This document shows positions 1 through 11,971 of a stretch of DNA of 64,000 nucleotides, in pieces. The notes beneath the pieces were generated by a model. It was given only the letters and a program-made list of their open reading frames with translations. It was not told the DNA's origin and did not search any database. Source of the DNA: Micromussa lordhowensis (taxonomy: Eukaryota; Cnidaria; Anthozoa; Scleractinia; Lobophylliidae); contig OZ026606.1 of NCBI GenBank assembly GCA_964020085.1, positions 1,901,060 through 1,965,059 on the forward strand, in the 5' to 3' direction. Every line of letters begins with the position of its first letter. Within the stretch, counting starts at the first letter, position 1. The translations under genes were made by a program, and so were the position numbers.

Positions 1-1712
1 AAAACCTTAAAGGTGTGTGTAGTTAACCTGAAATCATGATATTACCTAACCATAAAAATGAAATCATTTCATACATAATTATTAGTCGAATAATTAATGC
101 AGAAATAACATCAACACGGAAAAAATTCCGAATTCCCGATGGGATTTGAATCCACGACCCTCTGTGATCTAGCCTGATGTTGGAGTAAATACTTCATTGC
201 TGGGTCGGGCCGATTTTCCGAGAACTTTCGTCTTTGCGGTTTTTGCCTCCTTGCAGACGACAGAGCTAATTTACATCACGATATGAAAACTATCAAGGCG
301 GCTATCAGGAAGATGGTCTATTAGCCACGTACCGCCTGCTCACCCTTTTAAAATAAAGCAATTATCCGGAGTGTCGTGAAGAAATAAGACTACCAGTTCT
401 GGAAACAAACAACTTAGTTAAATCTAAATTTTCAACCCGGTGCATCGAGTTAAACATGAAGGGTTAGAGAGTTCATCCTCATATAGGCCTCATATTCCTA
501 AGGTAATCCCCTTAAGTAAGTTTTGAATCACTCACCACTTTAGAAATCCCTGGCAAATAGCCAATCCTTGTGACACGTGGAATGCCTAAACGGTTTTGCA
601 CTCATTTTCATCCTCCACGAGAACATTCTCGCAACGCGCGTGGCACATGAACAATATCGACGGGAGGACTGGACACCACACCTAAAAATAACTATTAACT
701 TGAGACAGATTACCTTAAGAATAACACCTGAGTGATAACCTCTCTTAATCATTATTCTCTCTTGTTCTTTCATGCAAATCTTTCTTACTTTTCTATATAT
801 ACTCACATGAAATCTCACCTTCTCTTAAAATTGGTGTCTACTCTAAACACTGATGTTGTAAACAGGATACAGGGATACATTGAAACCCGGGAAAGTCTAT
901 TGTAGTTGAAAAATACAAACTAGAATGGAGCAAAAGGTTTGAATGGTTTTCTTTTTCGATCCGCCATTTTGAAAAGAAAGTAAGCATTCCAATAGTCTCC
1001 ATTTTCTTTTCATATTGTAATGCAAATTAGGCACGTGATTTCTGTGGGCTGGGAGGGAAACTCAGTAAATTTCAACTGGTTTCCTGTTATTTCTAATCTA
1101 TTTCACTTCTATTTCACTTTCATTTCAAGGATCAGATTAATAGCGTTATCACAATGCATATCACCTGGTTTTGGGATGCAGATATGCGAAGCATGTAGTC
1201 ATATTTTCAGTTGCTCTGAAAATTCCTGTAGCCGAACTTAACCTCTACAATACAAACGCCTTATATTGGGGACGGACCATTATTTTTAAATTCAGTTGTT
1301 TTGGTGGGCAAAAGTTTGCATAAGAACTTTTTCCCCATGGCTCACCTTGCACGATTTTTTTCAGCAGTCTTCGCTGTGCAAGAATTGCTTTTCTTTTTTT
1401 GTTTTTTGGGAGGGGGGGGGGATTGCCCAACCTCAGCCTTTTCCCCTCGAAAATTCCTTTCTTCTTTGCGAATGAAGATTGCGTGACGAGCCAAAGCCGG
1501 AATTCATAAAATACTATCCTGTAATACCTGCCCTCTGCTCTGCCCCTTTGGTGTCTGTAGTAACATGGTTGGATTTCAAAGACTATGGAAACAACGAAAT
1601 AAAATTTCAGGGAACTTATTCCTCTTTTCATAATTTTCCCCGCTGTTTCAGGTGTGACCTCTCTGGGACCCGCATCGCGTGATTTTCAGATGCGTCACGC
1701 ATAGATCCCGTG
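1..1712. other. Non-coding flank upstream of the phosphogluconolactonase gene
   Basis: I see no gene here. Short open frames exist but lack domain or motif signal. There is a poly-G run near 1410-1421 and a GCGTGACGAGCC string near 1480 that recurs near 13555, which hints at a dispersed repeat end. The last few hundred bases before 1713 should contain the promoter of the downstream gene, but no clear TATA box is visible. Confidence 0.5.
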
Positions 1713-2456
1713 ATGCACTGGTTCTCGTTCAAAATGGCCGGCACACATTGCTTTTCAAACGAAGCAAATCTGCAGCGAGAAGTTTGTTCCCTGATCGCTC
1801 AGAAGTCATCAGAAGCGATAAAAGACCACGGATTCTTCTCGGTCGGGTTTTCAGGTGGAAGTCTTCCCAAAATCGTCTGTCCTGGTTTGCTGTCGTTGCA
1901 GATTGACTTTTCGAAGTGGCGAGTGTTCTTTTGCGATGAGCGGTACGTGCCAATATCACACGCTGATAGTAATTATCAAGGAGTAAAGCAACACCTTTTA
2001 GACAAAGCGCCTGCTACACCAGAGGAAGTATTAGTCATCAATCACGACATTTCGTTGGAGGAAGCTGCGAAGAACTATGAATCTCGCCTGAAGAGTTGGT
2101 ACCCCGAGAGTGAGCTCCCCTCCCTTGATATGCTTCTCTTAGGGATGGGTCCCGATGGACACACCTGTTCTCTCTTTCCTGGCCATGCTTTGTTAAAAGA
2201 AACGTCTCGTCTTGTAGCACCGATTTCTGACTCACCCAAGCCACCTCCCTGTCGGATCACGCTGACCTATCCAATCATTAATGCGGCTACATGTGCAGTG
2301 TTTGTGAGTACTGGAGCAAGCAAGGCTAGTGTGCTTCAGCAGGTGCTGGAGGGCTGTCCTGAGGAGCCGCTTCCTGCTGCAAGAGTGAAGCCAGCTAAGG
2401 GAGAACTACACTGGTTCATTGACGATGCTGCAGCTAGTTTGTTGAAAACTAAATGA
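1713..2456 (+). CDS. PGLS: 6-phosphogluconolactonase
   Basis: Hydrolyses 6-phosphogluconolactone to 6-phosphogluconate, the second step of the oxidative pentose phosphate pathway, in the cytosol. The 247-residue product has the family hallmarks in order: a GFSGGSLPK phosphate-binding segment near residue 46, the FFCDERYVP segment near 72, and the LLLGMGPDGHTCSLFPGH active-site segment near 140-157, then APISDSPKPPP and a C-terminal GELHWFIDD. The family is about 240-260 residues, so the ORF is complete in one exon. The open frame begins with GTG at 1710. The first ATG is 1713, but the ATG at 1734 (MAGTHCF) has the better context (AAAATGG) and may be the true start, giving 240 aa. It ends with TGA at 2454-2456. 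The gene stands alone with no linked pathway genes. Confidence 0.95.
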   Translation: MHWFSFKMAGTHCFSNEANLQREVCSLIAQKSSEAIKDHGFFSVGFSGGSLPKIVCPGLLSLQIDFSKWRVFFCDERYVPISHADSNYQGVKQHLLDKAPATPEEVLVINHDISLEEAAKNYESRLKSWYPESELPSLDMLLLGMGPDGHTCSLFPGHALLKETSRLVAPISDSPKPPPCRITLTYPIINAATCAVFVSTGASKASVLQQVLEGCPEEPLPAARVKPAKGELHWFIDDAAASLLKTK

Positions 2457-5400
2457 ACAATGACTCCTAACTGAGTTTTCCACTACTTTTGGTATTTTTT
2501 TAAAGAAAATTTGAAGGGTAAGGTGGAGTTTATTGACTGACTGAGTGAAATCCTGATGGGGGAACTCTCATATAAAAAGGACAGGGGAGCTTGTCAGATA
2601 TTTTGAAAAGAAACCCTAAGAGGTACGAAGATCCTGTTTTGTGGGCGTGGCTTGAAATGTTTCTTACTGCTAAGTGGTACCAATTTTAAAACAACACATT
2701 AACTGACACTCACTTCATAGCAAAAAAGAAATTGCTTCAAATACCTTCCATTTGTAAAAATGATTGTCAAAGATCTTCTGTATTTTTTTTTTTTTGTGCT
2801 CAATACCCTAACAGATATCACAAAAGCTCCCATTTGGACCTTTTGAGGCAGTACACCCTAAGAGGTACATACCAATACCGCATTTTCATCCCTTAAAAGG
2901 TACGACAAGAACCCCCCATGTCGTTTTTATAAGGAAGTCCCCCCTGAGGTCAAATCTAGTTTGAGCCTGAGTCAGGGTCAAGCCTTAGTAAACCTGACAT
3001 TAAATGTCGCATATCAAGTTACCCTAACAACTGTTTTAGAGCTAACCGTTCAACTCTATTTGGTGAAACTGCTGTTCAAGTACATTGGAGTTCTATTTTG
3101 ACTAACTAATATGCTATTCAGCCTTTAGAAAATGGCCCAAAGAAAATATACACGCTGATTGGTTTAAAATTGTGTTTTATAACTCAATAGAAACACAGAA
3201 CTAGCACAAGCTGTTGATGAAATGATGGCAAGATCATTTACATTTTGATGATCAAAGTAAACATGTTTTTCCTTTTTTTCTCCGTGTTTCTATCAAGTTT
3301 TAGTATAAATCTACTAGTGTTCTATCACAAAAATGCCATTCTCTGATTGACTATGCTACTCACGTTCTATTCTGTTATAGTTAGTGAGTAGTGTAGCAAC
3401 ATGCGCTGGGACCGCTTCTTTGTGTTTTCAAAGTGTCTTTGAAGAGGATTTAGGTTAAAGTTTTGAACAACTACCAGATTTATACTAAAACAATTAAATT
3501 ATTCGCTCTTGATTTCTTGGGCTTCACCCTTGTCAACTATCATGCGATAGAAATCTCGAGCTCATAATCTAGTTGTTTATAACTTGACAGAAACATGGTA
3601 CATGTTTTATATTTCTTAAAAAAGAAAAAACAGAAAAAAAATATTTAATAATAGACACTCGAGGTATTGTAGATGCTCATCTTCTGCCCACCAACTGCTA
3701 ATTTCAAAGTCATGAGGAGTTTGACATTTGACCTGAGGTCAGATTTGACTCCAAATTAAGATGGCTCACAACACTTTTAAGTGTTATGTCTCTAGACCAT
3801 CGATTATAGGTTGCCATGACAACATTGAAGGATCAAATGTACCCTAGAGGTGAACAACTAAATGAACCTTCCCTTCTCAGTGCAATATGACGGTTTAGTT
3901 AGACTGAAACAGTAAAATGGAATTTGAACAGATGCCTTCCATTTATTTGTCAATATTTAATGCTGCTAGATCCCAAAGTCTGTAAGGTTTGTAAAAGTAA
4001 TTTAAAAAGTATGATACAGTGGAATTACAATTTCTTGAATCTTTAAAGGAAATGAAAGTGGGACTGAAACTACAATGAAACCAAACATCTGAGAGAAACA
4101 AGTTTCAGTTTGAATTATTTGGAGGCTTCCACTGTAAATAATAAAATACTGCTGCATGCTTCAACTGTAGCAAATATGAGGATTCGATGATGTTTTGAAG
4201 CAAAATTATTTCTTGTACAAAACATTGCTTCTGTTTGATTAAAAACAAGACAACTACAGAAAATGAAAATATTGTAGATGTGTCTGAACAGGGTTGAAGA
4301 ACTTTGGTAGAGGCAACGTCCCTAAGTTTGCAAAAAGAGAAAACTGATACCAATACTTAATCGATACAAGGTTCTTTTGAGGCCCAGCTCAAATTGACAC
4401 ATCCATTCTTGGTAAATGTGCGCAAATATTACTGGTAAGGGCAGTAATGAATTTCAGGTCATTTGTTGACTAGACACAATGGAAATATTCCTTCTGACCA
4501 GCCAATGTATTCTTTTATTCAATGTTTTGAACCTAATAAATCTGCAAAAAACTTATATGTGGGCAGTCCATTTTTGCAATCCATATTGCATTTAGGTTAG
4601 TAACACTGAAGGAACCAATCAAATTACTCTCATTTCATAAGGCTAGTAAAAATTATAAGACTAATTTCCTGAGGAAAAACGGTTTTGACAGATGTTATGA
4701 AAATATTTAAAGACAATTTGAAGCTAAGAACATTAGACCGTGAGCTCAACGTTTCCCCAGGTTACATCTGTAATCAACTTGGAAAATCAATAGAAATGAA
4801 TAGTGAGTAGGCAAATACTTTTCATTACATTTCTTGGGTAGGGTAGAGAGGTGTTTCTCGACTCACCTACTACATGTTTTCAATGAGGGAATAGTTAACA
4901 GAGGGCAATGGTTATGAAACCCAAGAGTTCTTTGTTGTGCGTTTTTGTTCGCCATTTTGGCACTTAATCATAAACACAACATAATAGTTGTTTACTTCTG
5001 AGCAAACCAATAGAAACATTTTGGTTGTGTCATTCACACATAGTGCACAAGTGCAAAACAAAACATTGTGCATGGCCAGGGAACTAACATAAATCCTATA
5101 TAAGCAACTAGCTTCTTACACATGTGATTATTATTTTATACAAGTTTTCAACTTTGGATTCATAGTAGTTGATCGTACACCACACAGTAGCACTGTTGTC
5201 AAACAATCTCAGAGACTTACCTACACAAGCCGGAGAAAACAGCCAATTTCAATGCAATATTTGAACACTACAGTGTTTCTTTGCAGATGGGTGTCCACTT
5301 TCCACTTTAAAAGTTTTCTAAGATTGATGCTTAACTTCCAATAAAGTTGACCATTTACACCAATACATGTATTTTTTGTTTTTCCCATTTTTCAGGTTTT

Positions 5401-6419
5401 GGGTCTTAAATAGGGTATCAAGTTTCACACCTTTTTGAAATTCGGAGTAGCTCCCCACCCCCCGTCAGTCTCCACCTCTCTTAGGGGAGGGGGGGGGGGG
5501 TATAAATCTAGAAAATATTATTATTATTATTCTGAACTTACCCCAAAACCCTTGTTTGGATTGTTCACTCAAAACACAATTTTTAGTAAAACAAATTTAG
5601 AACAAATTGTGAGGACACATAATTTATTTAGATTATTAGTCACCTTACATAACAGGGCATTGTAAAACAAACTAAGATTATGATGTACATAGCTTGCCCT
5701 GCCCTACACCATCTCTAGACTCCAGTGCAAGCGATGAATAAACTATACATTTAAAATGTTAACAGGCGATGGGTGACTTAATTCATTTAACTTCCTAAAA
5801 CTATGAAGTCTGGCAGCCCTGAAAAATTGATAATACAGTGTTCCAATGTGGATTGCACATTTCAGCCTAACGAAAATAATGTATGTTGCAAAAAAATTAA
5901 ACATCCTTTTTCATTGGTTTATGTTCGACAAGAAATGTAATACATAGGAGCTGGTTTCAATTGACAGTCAAGTTAATTTGTTTGGAACACATTGGCATTA
6001 CTACACCATAAAGAAGAGAATTCACCAACAAAAACCAGTTAACCAATCAAAACCGACATGCCACTGTGCTTTTAATCAGTCAGACACTGGCTACAGAGTC
6101 CAGCTTCAAGTTTTGACTATCATGCCAAGGCTGTGGTCTATCATGCCAGGGCTGTGGTCTAAAAAAAATTACAAGGAGCCCAAAGATTCCTAACCATGAA
6201 ATCCTGGGTGCCCAACACTTAAGCTTATATTTAAAAAGTTAGGTTTTCCAGTTGCCCAAACTCAAAAGTTAGTCACCTGTGGCACCCTTGCGCTTCTAGA
6301 GCACAGCCCTGTCAAATAGCATAGGTTATTTACATGATTGTGTCATTATGTGGCCTAACTCTAGACAATCATTGGTAAACTGCTCTAAGTACAGTCAAAG
6401 GATCAATAGGCAATTCGTT
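2457..6419. other. Intergenic region with no supported gene
   Basis: This holds the presumed 3' UTRs of the flanking convergent genes (plus-strand PGLS, minus-strand CHMP4). Short open frames are not supported by motifs. The phrase CTAAGAGGTAC recurs at about 2617 and 2859 with a related AAAAGGTACGA at about 2896, suggesting a decayed repeat. There is a poly-G run near 5487-5498 followed by a TTA-rich microsatellite near 5520. Confidence 0.4.
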
Positions 6420-9400
6420 CTAAGAGGCCCATGCTTCAAGTTCTCTCAAATCATCGTCTTCAGCTTTGGCTTTGGCTTTGGCTGGGAAAAAGGAAAGAAA
6501 AAAGAGAATGCAAGATGTTAACAACTGGTAAAACTGGTAAAACTTGTCAGTTTGTCATTTGCAACCCAGATTTTTTTATGGTCAGCAATTCACCTCAAAC
6601 CAATTGGCTAACACCCCAACAAACATCACCCTTTTCCCAATGTGCCCTGAAAAAGGTAACCTAAAGGCACAGGAAAATGCAAAATTAAGGACTCTAATCT
6701 CTGCAGTTTAATTTACAAAACTAACCTGGAGCAGCTGGTAGTTCTGTAGCAGGGACACTTGGCAGATCAGTTGTGCCACCAACCTCTAGAAGCTGTTCGT
6801 CTAGTCCTTCTTGTTCCAGCTCTTCAAGTTCATTCATGAGTTCATCCTTAATTAAATGATAATTTCAAACAACATTACACAACCACATCCTCTAATCAAT
6901 AATTCTATTAACTATTGACTGCAATGGGGAAGCTTCCTATCCAGGGCACAGTGCCAATACTCCCAGTCACAACTTGCAATTTGTTGTTGCAGACAATATC
7001 TATATCTATATCTTTTTTTGGTTTAAAACACCCCATCCCTCTGGAAATTCTAGTTTTGGATTTGAGACTCCCCGCCCCATTGGAACTTCCAATGACCTTG
7101 CTTGGGGTAATTATGGATATTTCTGGAACCACACATTAAGGTATCAGTATAATCCAAAATTGATCATTATTTTTCTAAAAATAAGTTTTTCGCTTTTTCA
7201 GCTAGACCTTATCACGATCTTTCATTTAAAAATAATCTACAAAAAAAAAGATTGATTCTAAGCAAAGTTATAAACAGAAAACGTTTCTTTGCATTTTTAC
7301 CTCTAACTGATAGCTGTCAATGGTTTGTCACGAGAAGTGCATTTAAAAGTTGTGTGACAGATTGCCGTTTAGTACGATGGTTGTTAGTCAATGCGCTGTT
7401 CTGAGTGTTGTCAATTTTTAGATTGCTGATTTGAGCTTAAATATATCGTTGAAGAAACACAAAAGTTCGTGTCCATTTGCAAATACGAAGCAAGCACCAC
7501 AGAGGAAAAAGCCGGGGAGGAAAGGTTTCAAAAACATTTAATCAGAACTAGGCTGATGCATTAGCTGGCTAGCGACAAAGGCTCCTGCTTTGAGAAGGAG
7601 AAGTTGCTTGCACTGGACAAGGAAGACATTTGTCATTCTCTAAGCAATACTTTCTCGGCACTTTCGACATTTGAAGCAGTATAAATGGTAACATCTCAAC
7701 TCAATCGGTATCTTGTGGGTTTGCTTTACGTTGCTTACAAGGGCGCTATCAAGCGGCATAAAGGAATGATGGTCATTTGGGGTATACCCAGTATGCCGAT
7801 ACCTTAATCAAGTCACTATGGACACTGGGATAAGTTCTGGCAGTCTGGGACATTTTTGCCATGTTCCAAAATTAACCGCCCTCATCACTTTCAGATTTAG
7901 AAACCCTAAAATACTGTGATTCTTATTATTACATATACAGGCATGCCACTTTTCAGGGGTCATTTCTTTCAGAAGAGAAATGGAGAGGAGATTATCACTC
8001 AGTGTTGTTTGATGTTGTACATGTTTATGTTCTCTCATCATTCAGTAACAAGAACTAGAGATTAAACATGTTCTCATGAAATAGATGGACTCCTATCTAT
8101 GATGAGAGAACTTAACTAACCAGCTCCGAGCTTAAGTTTTTGATTCTAACAGAAGTTCCCTAGTTGAGAACTGGTATTGACCAAGCATGAGGTCAAGATG
8201 GCTGTGTGTTTATGGATTGAGACAGAGCATAAACAAGCAAACAATGAATGAGGCCAATATCTAGCCATCTTGACCGAACAAGTTTGGTCAATAAAGAATT
8301 TATTACCCGGAAAACTACTTTCCTATGGGACACAATTTGGGTAATCTCGAGCGGGCAAGATAGCGCCATCTTGCCCACTTGGGTAGCCAATCACAGTGCA
8401 GGATTCAGTTCATCTTGTCCTCTCACGGAGCTAGCCATGTAATAAGAGAGAATATTGATGCACAAATCTCCTAATACGTGTTATTTAAGGTATCATGGTA
8501 GGTGGATTGACAGTGTTTGGAAATTGCGCCCTTACGCTGACGCTTTCAAAGAAAACCCCATCAACCTATACATTTTCTGAAAGCTAAATAGTTATAGAAT
8601 ACAATCATATCTTTAAAAATTTCTAAAAAGACAATGACGAAGTGATATTAAAAGAAATCCCCCAGAAACACTGCTTCGCTTAAATTGGTTCGCTTCCGCG
8701 CGTGAATTATCGGATTGGCGAGATTTACATCGGAAATGTTTTCTCACAAATCACCCTCAAAAAGGGTGTCTGCGATTTTCCAGATGTGGTTTTTTTTTTT
8801 TTTACAACCTCCTAAAGTTTGATATTGTCAATGCGGACGTTCCTTTCTGCAAAAGAGGCCATAACTTGGAAACGGAAGCAAAATTTAACAAAGCCCGACA
8901 CCCTTTTTCGAACGAATTATCCTAGAACGTGGCTGCCAATTTTCAGCTAATTCCGTCGGAAGACGTGCGTAAACGAACTAAAAATGTTCGCCCTTATATG
9001 CAGTTTTACTTTATCGAGAAAAAGGCGAAAAATGTTTTGTGCCATTTCTATGATGACGTGTTAAAAATCACCGCATGTAAGAAGATTTGATGAGGCATTG
9101 ACAGATGTCGGCGCGGATCAGTTTGCAGTATAATGAAAATTACCGGTACACCGCAATTCGCATTACACGTGACAACCGGCGGTGAATTTTAATTGGCGAT
9201 GACAGGAACTTGTGATCGCGCCGTCAGGGGTTAATGAGATTCAAAAATAGTTTCTTTCCATATCTCAAAAAGTAAAAAAGCTTTTTTGCTCATGTTTTTT
9301 TGCAAAATATTTATCACATGCTTCTCAATCCAAACGAGGAAAAAAAATAAAATCTATGTTTTCGTCAAAATCCAACCTACCATGATACCTTAAGGTGAAA

Positions 9401-11971
9401 CGATGCAAAACGATTCCTCACCTCATCAACATCCATTCCAAATCCGGCTGGTTCTGATATAGCTCTAGATATTTCATCAGCCAGTTCTGTCTGTTCCTGA
9501 ATGTCATCCATCATTTCATGCACATCGTCAACATCACTGTTGAGGTGAAGATAACGAGGAAAGGAATAAGCTAGAACAGGGCTCGAAATTTAAAAAAATT
9601 CCCAGTCGCCTTTTGGCGACTATCAATAAAAAACTGGTCGCCAAGTGCAAAAATTCAGTCGCCAAATAGTACAAAAGCAGAAAGTCAGTAGAGGCTCAGT
9701 TTTAGCATTGTTGTTCGGCTTCTAGTAAATTTGTGCCTGAGCTTGTCGAAATAATCGATCTTGTAAGACTTAAAACGTGGAAACAAAAGAAAAAACTCTG
9801 GAAGACATCTACATGACAATCTTACCTAAAGCAGGAAGTGAACAAAGTGAAAACAACACTTAACCTCCATTGCATGCAAGAAAGCGTATGAATCAACAAA
9901 TTTGTTTGCGTCTTCTTCCTCTCCTGACTGCAAAAGATTTTCCAGATTTTTCAGCGCTCCAAGAAACATGTCTGCGATGAAAAATTCAACGCTGAAAGGA
10001 AAGCACGTGTTTATGCAATGCGCCCACGGTATGGCTGTCGGATGAAACCGCTGAAAACATGGCGGCCGCTAAATGTTTACTATCGTCCGTGGAGGATTCT
10101 TTGCTTCATTTTTAACTAAATTGTTTTCCTAGTAGGCTGGAAACATTAACAAGATAAGGGGTAAGGTTCGTTCTAGTTTAATAACCACACTTGAACATTA
10201 ATTACTTAAAAAAATTTATTCCGTGAACACAAGACTCAAATCAAGTCGCCAACTGGCGACTCGCCTTAAAATTCTGGTCGCCAACACTCAATTTTCACTC
10301 GCATTGGCGACCAGCTGGTCGCAATTTCGAGCCCTGTAGAAATTTGGTTTGTATATAGATTCCAAATCAGAGTCAGCTCATTTTCATTATTCAACATGCA
10401 ATTTCAGCAACTGACATGGAAGTATATATTATTTTATACCAAAGTTATACTAAAGCAATTTTTAGAGGAAATGTTTATTCCACGCTACACAAGAAAATGT
10501 TGTTCACTTTCGAGATGTGGGGGTGCATTGTTGCAAAAATGGTGATGTGGTGGCTAATGGTCAGCACTCCAGAGTCTGGATAGAGCAGTAAGGATTTGAA
10601 CTTTGGCCAAATTACTTTATGAGATTGACTGAAAAGAAAGAAATCCATTCCAATGAAAAAAATAAATACAATGAGATGCAAAATGTGAAAGTTGTCAAAA
10701 ATAATAATCACAATATTGAAAATGGACTGGAATCAGAAAAGAACCATCAATTATTCCACCACATAGAAACCAAAATATTTTATGTCATAAACATGTTTTG
10801 AAGGGTTTCCGACAGTATATCATAAGATTTTGTAAATCAGATTATATTAAATCACAGTTACCTTAACCTGCCTACAATAAATTACTATTAGCTTCCTTGT
10901 TTAATCAGTAATGTTTTCAATTTCTGTGACAAAAATCTCTCATTCAGATGTGTAATTTGATTTCTTCCAAACCAAATGTATTCATATGTATACTTAAGAG
11001 CCTGACCCTGGTCAATGGTTGTTAGAAAACGCTTTATAAAGTTAAAGAGAAAACATGAGTTATCAGCTCACGTTACTAAGAGAAGGGTGCAGAAGGGAGG
11101 AGAGAATACCCTGCCATATTTGAGTTCATTAATTCATGCGCATTTCTCATTCTTTAAAAATACGTGGGCAAGTAGAATCAAGAACAATAGTGGCAGGGTA
11201 TTCTGTAGTTGCTCCCAACTAGTGGAGACACCTTGAAGGATCACCTGGAAGGATCAAGATTCTTTTTAACAAAACACACACTCACAAAAGCTAAAACCTG
11301 ATGATCCACTAAATACATTAACATTTCGAGAAAGGAAGACAATCGTTAAAGGGAGCTAATTTTGACGGTGTGCCTGGTTATTATGGTCTTAACAGGGAGT
11401 GCAGTTGTTTAGTGGTCTGTTGGCTTTTCAGATTGAATTTGTTAGGACGCTGGAACCTTTGAAAATATCGAAATGATAAACTAATGTTTAGAAATGTACT
11501 CACAGTTGTTGATGAGCGGATTTGAGAGCCTTCGCTGCATATGACATGTTCTTGAGGACTTCAGTGTTAGTGTTAGCATTCTCCAGCGCCTCTCGTTGAA
11601 ACTCGATCGTGGACAACGTTCCATCGATCTGTTGCAGTTGCTTTTCGAGCCTTTTCTTCCTCTTTAACGCCATTAATGCAGCTATGAGCCAAAAGTACAA
11701 ACATGTCATTTTCGCTGATTTTCATTAGCATCGATCGCCGGTCGCCGATTCAGACAGCAAACAAAATCACTTTTTAGCTGATATCTAGCTATGGCTCACC
11801 TCTCTTGTTCTTTGAAGCATTTTTCCTGGCCATTGCCACCTCTGCATCGATCTTTTTTTCCAAGAATTCGCTCTTCTTCGTCAGCATTTCTTCTGTGGAT
11901 CGCAATTTTTGAATCGCTTCCTGAGTAGTTGGCGGTTGCTCTTTGTTTCTCCCACCGAAGATTTTCCACAT
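6420..11971 (-). CDS. CHMP4: Charged multivesicular body protein 4 (ESCRT-III, Snf7 family), five exons
   Basis: ESCRT-III polymer subunit that drives membrane constriction in multivesicular body sorting, cytokinetic abscission and membrane repair. Coding exons, in transcript order on the minus strand: 11971-11800, 11681-11504, 9536-9422, 6846-6726, 6481-6420, 648 nt in all for 215 aa. Every junction has GT-AG ends (donors GTGAGC, GTGAGT, GTGAGG, GTTAGT) and keeps frame. The protein starts MWKIFGGRN and has the basic helical Snf7 core (KRKKRLEKQLQQIDGTLSTI), the ALENANTNTEVLKNM segment, an acidic region with DDIQEQTELADEI, an ELMNELEELEQEGLDEQLLE segment, and the C-terminal LRELEAWAS. That tail is the amphipathic helix that binds ALIX (PDCD6IP) Bro1 domains in CHMP4 proteins. 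Length matches the family (about 220 aa). Animals may have one or several CHMP4 genes; I do not assign A, B or C. Confidence 0.95.
7136..7807. mobile_element. Non-autonomous DNA transposon with TTAA target duplication (CHMP4 intron 4-3)
   Basis: The element lies in the CHMP4 intron between exons 3 and 4. It is bounded by TTAA at 7136-7139 and 7804-7807. Its ends read GGTATCAGTATAATCC on the left and, inverted, GGTATCGGCATACTGGG on the right, so the first six bases match as a terminal inverted repeat. No transposase is encoded. TTAA duplication is typical of piggyBac-type insertions, but the ends are too short to assign a superfamily. Confidence 0.55.
8485..9393. mobile_element. Non-autonomous TTAA-flanked DNA transposon with 20-bp inverted ends
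   Basis: TTAA at 8485-8488 and 9390-9393 flank a 901-bp body. The left end reads GGTATCATGGTAGGTGGAT and the right end, inverted, reads GGTATCATGGTAGGTTGGAT, near identical over about 20 bp. The interior has no transposase frame. It shares the GGTATC start with the element at 7136-7807 in the same intron, so both probably come from one family. The right end lies 28 bp from CHMP4 exon 3. Confidence 0.75.
9578..10336. mobile_element. hAT-like non-autonomous element in CHMP4 intron 2
   Basis: The ends are CAGGGCTCGAAATT at 9578 and its inverse AATTTCGAGCCCTG ending at 10336. CAGGG-type termini are characteristic of hAT transposons. Subterminal regions carry repeated GTCGCC/GGCGAC strings in both orientations. 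A clean 8-bp target duplication is not visible (flanks AGCTAGAA and TAGAAATT), so the insertion is old or the flanks have drifted. It carries the exon-like segment described at 9865-9991. Confidence 0.65.
9865..9991 (-). other. Open exon-like segment inside the hAT-like element
   Basis: On the minus strand a pyrimidine-rich acceptor (CTTTCCTTTCAG) precedes 127 open nucleotides, which end at a GTTAAG donor. One nucleotide plus 42 codons are open and encode an acidic, hydrophobic segment (VEFFIADMFLGALKNLENLL, then an EEED patch). It could be a remnant of the parent transposase or a captured host exon; I do not recognise it. It is on the same strand as CHMP4, within intron 2. Because 127 is not a multiple of three, splicing it into CHMP4 would shift exon 3 into an immediate TGA. 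Confidence 0.35.

Noticed and set aside
6974..7255. Overlapping open frames within the CHMP4 intron
   Set aside because: They lie between well-defined CHMP4 exons and across the end of a TTAA element, and show no motif.
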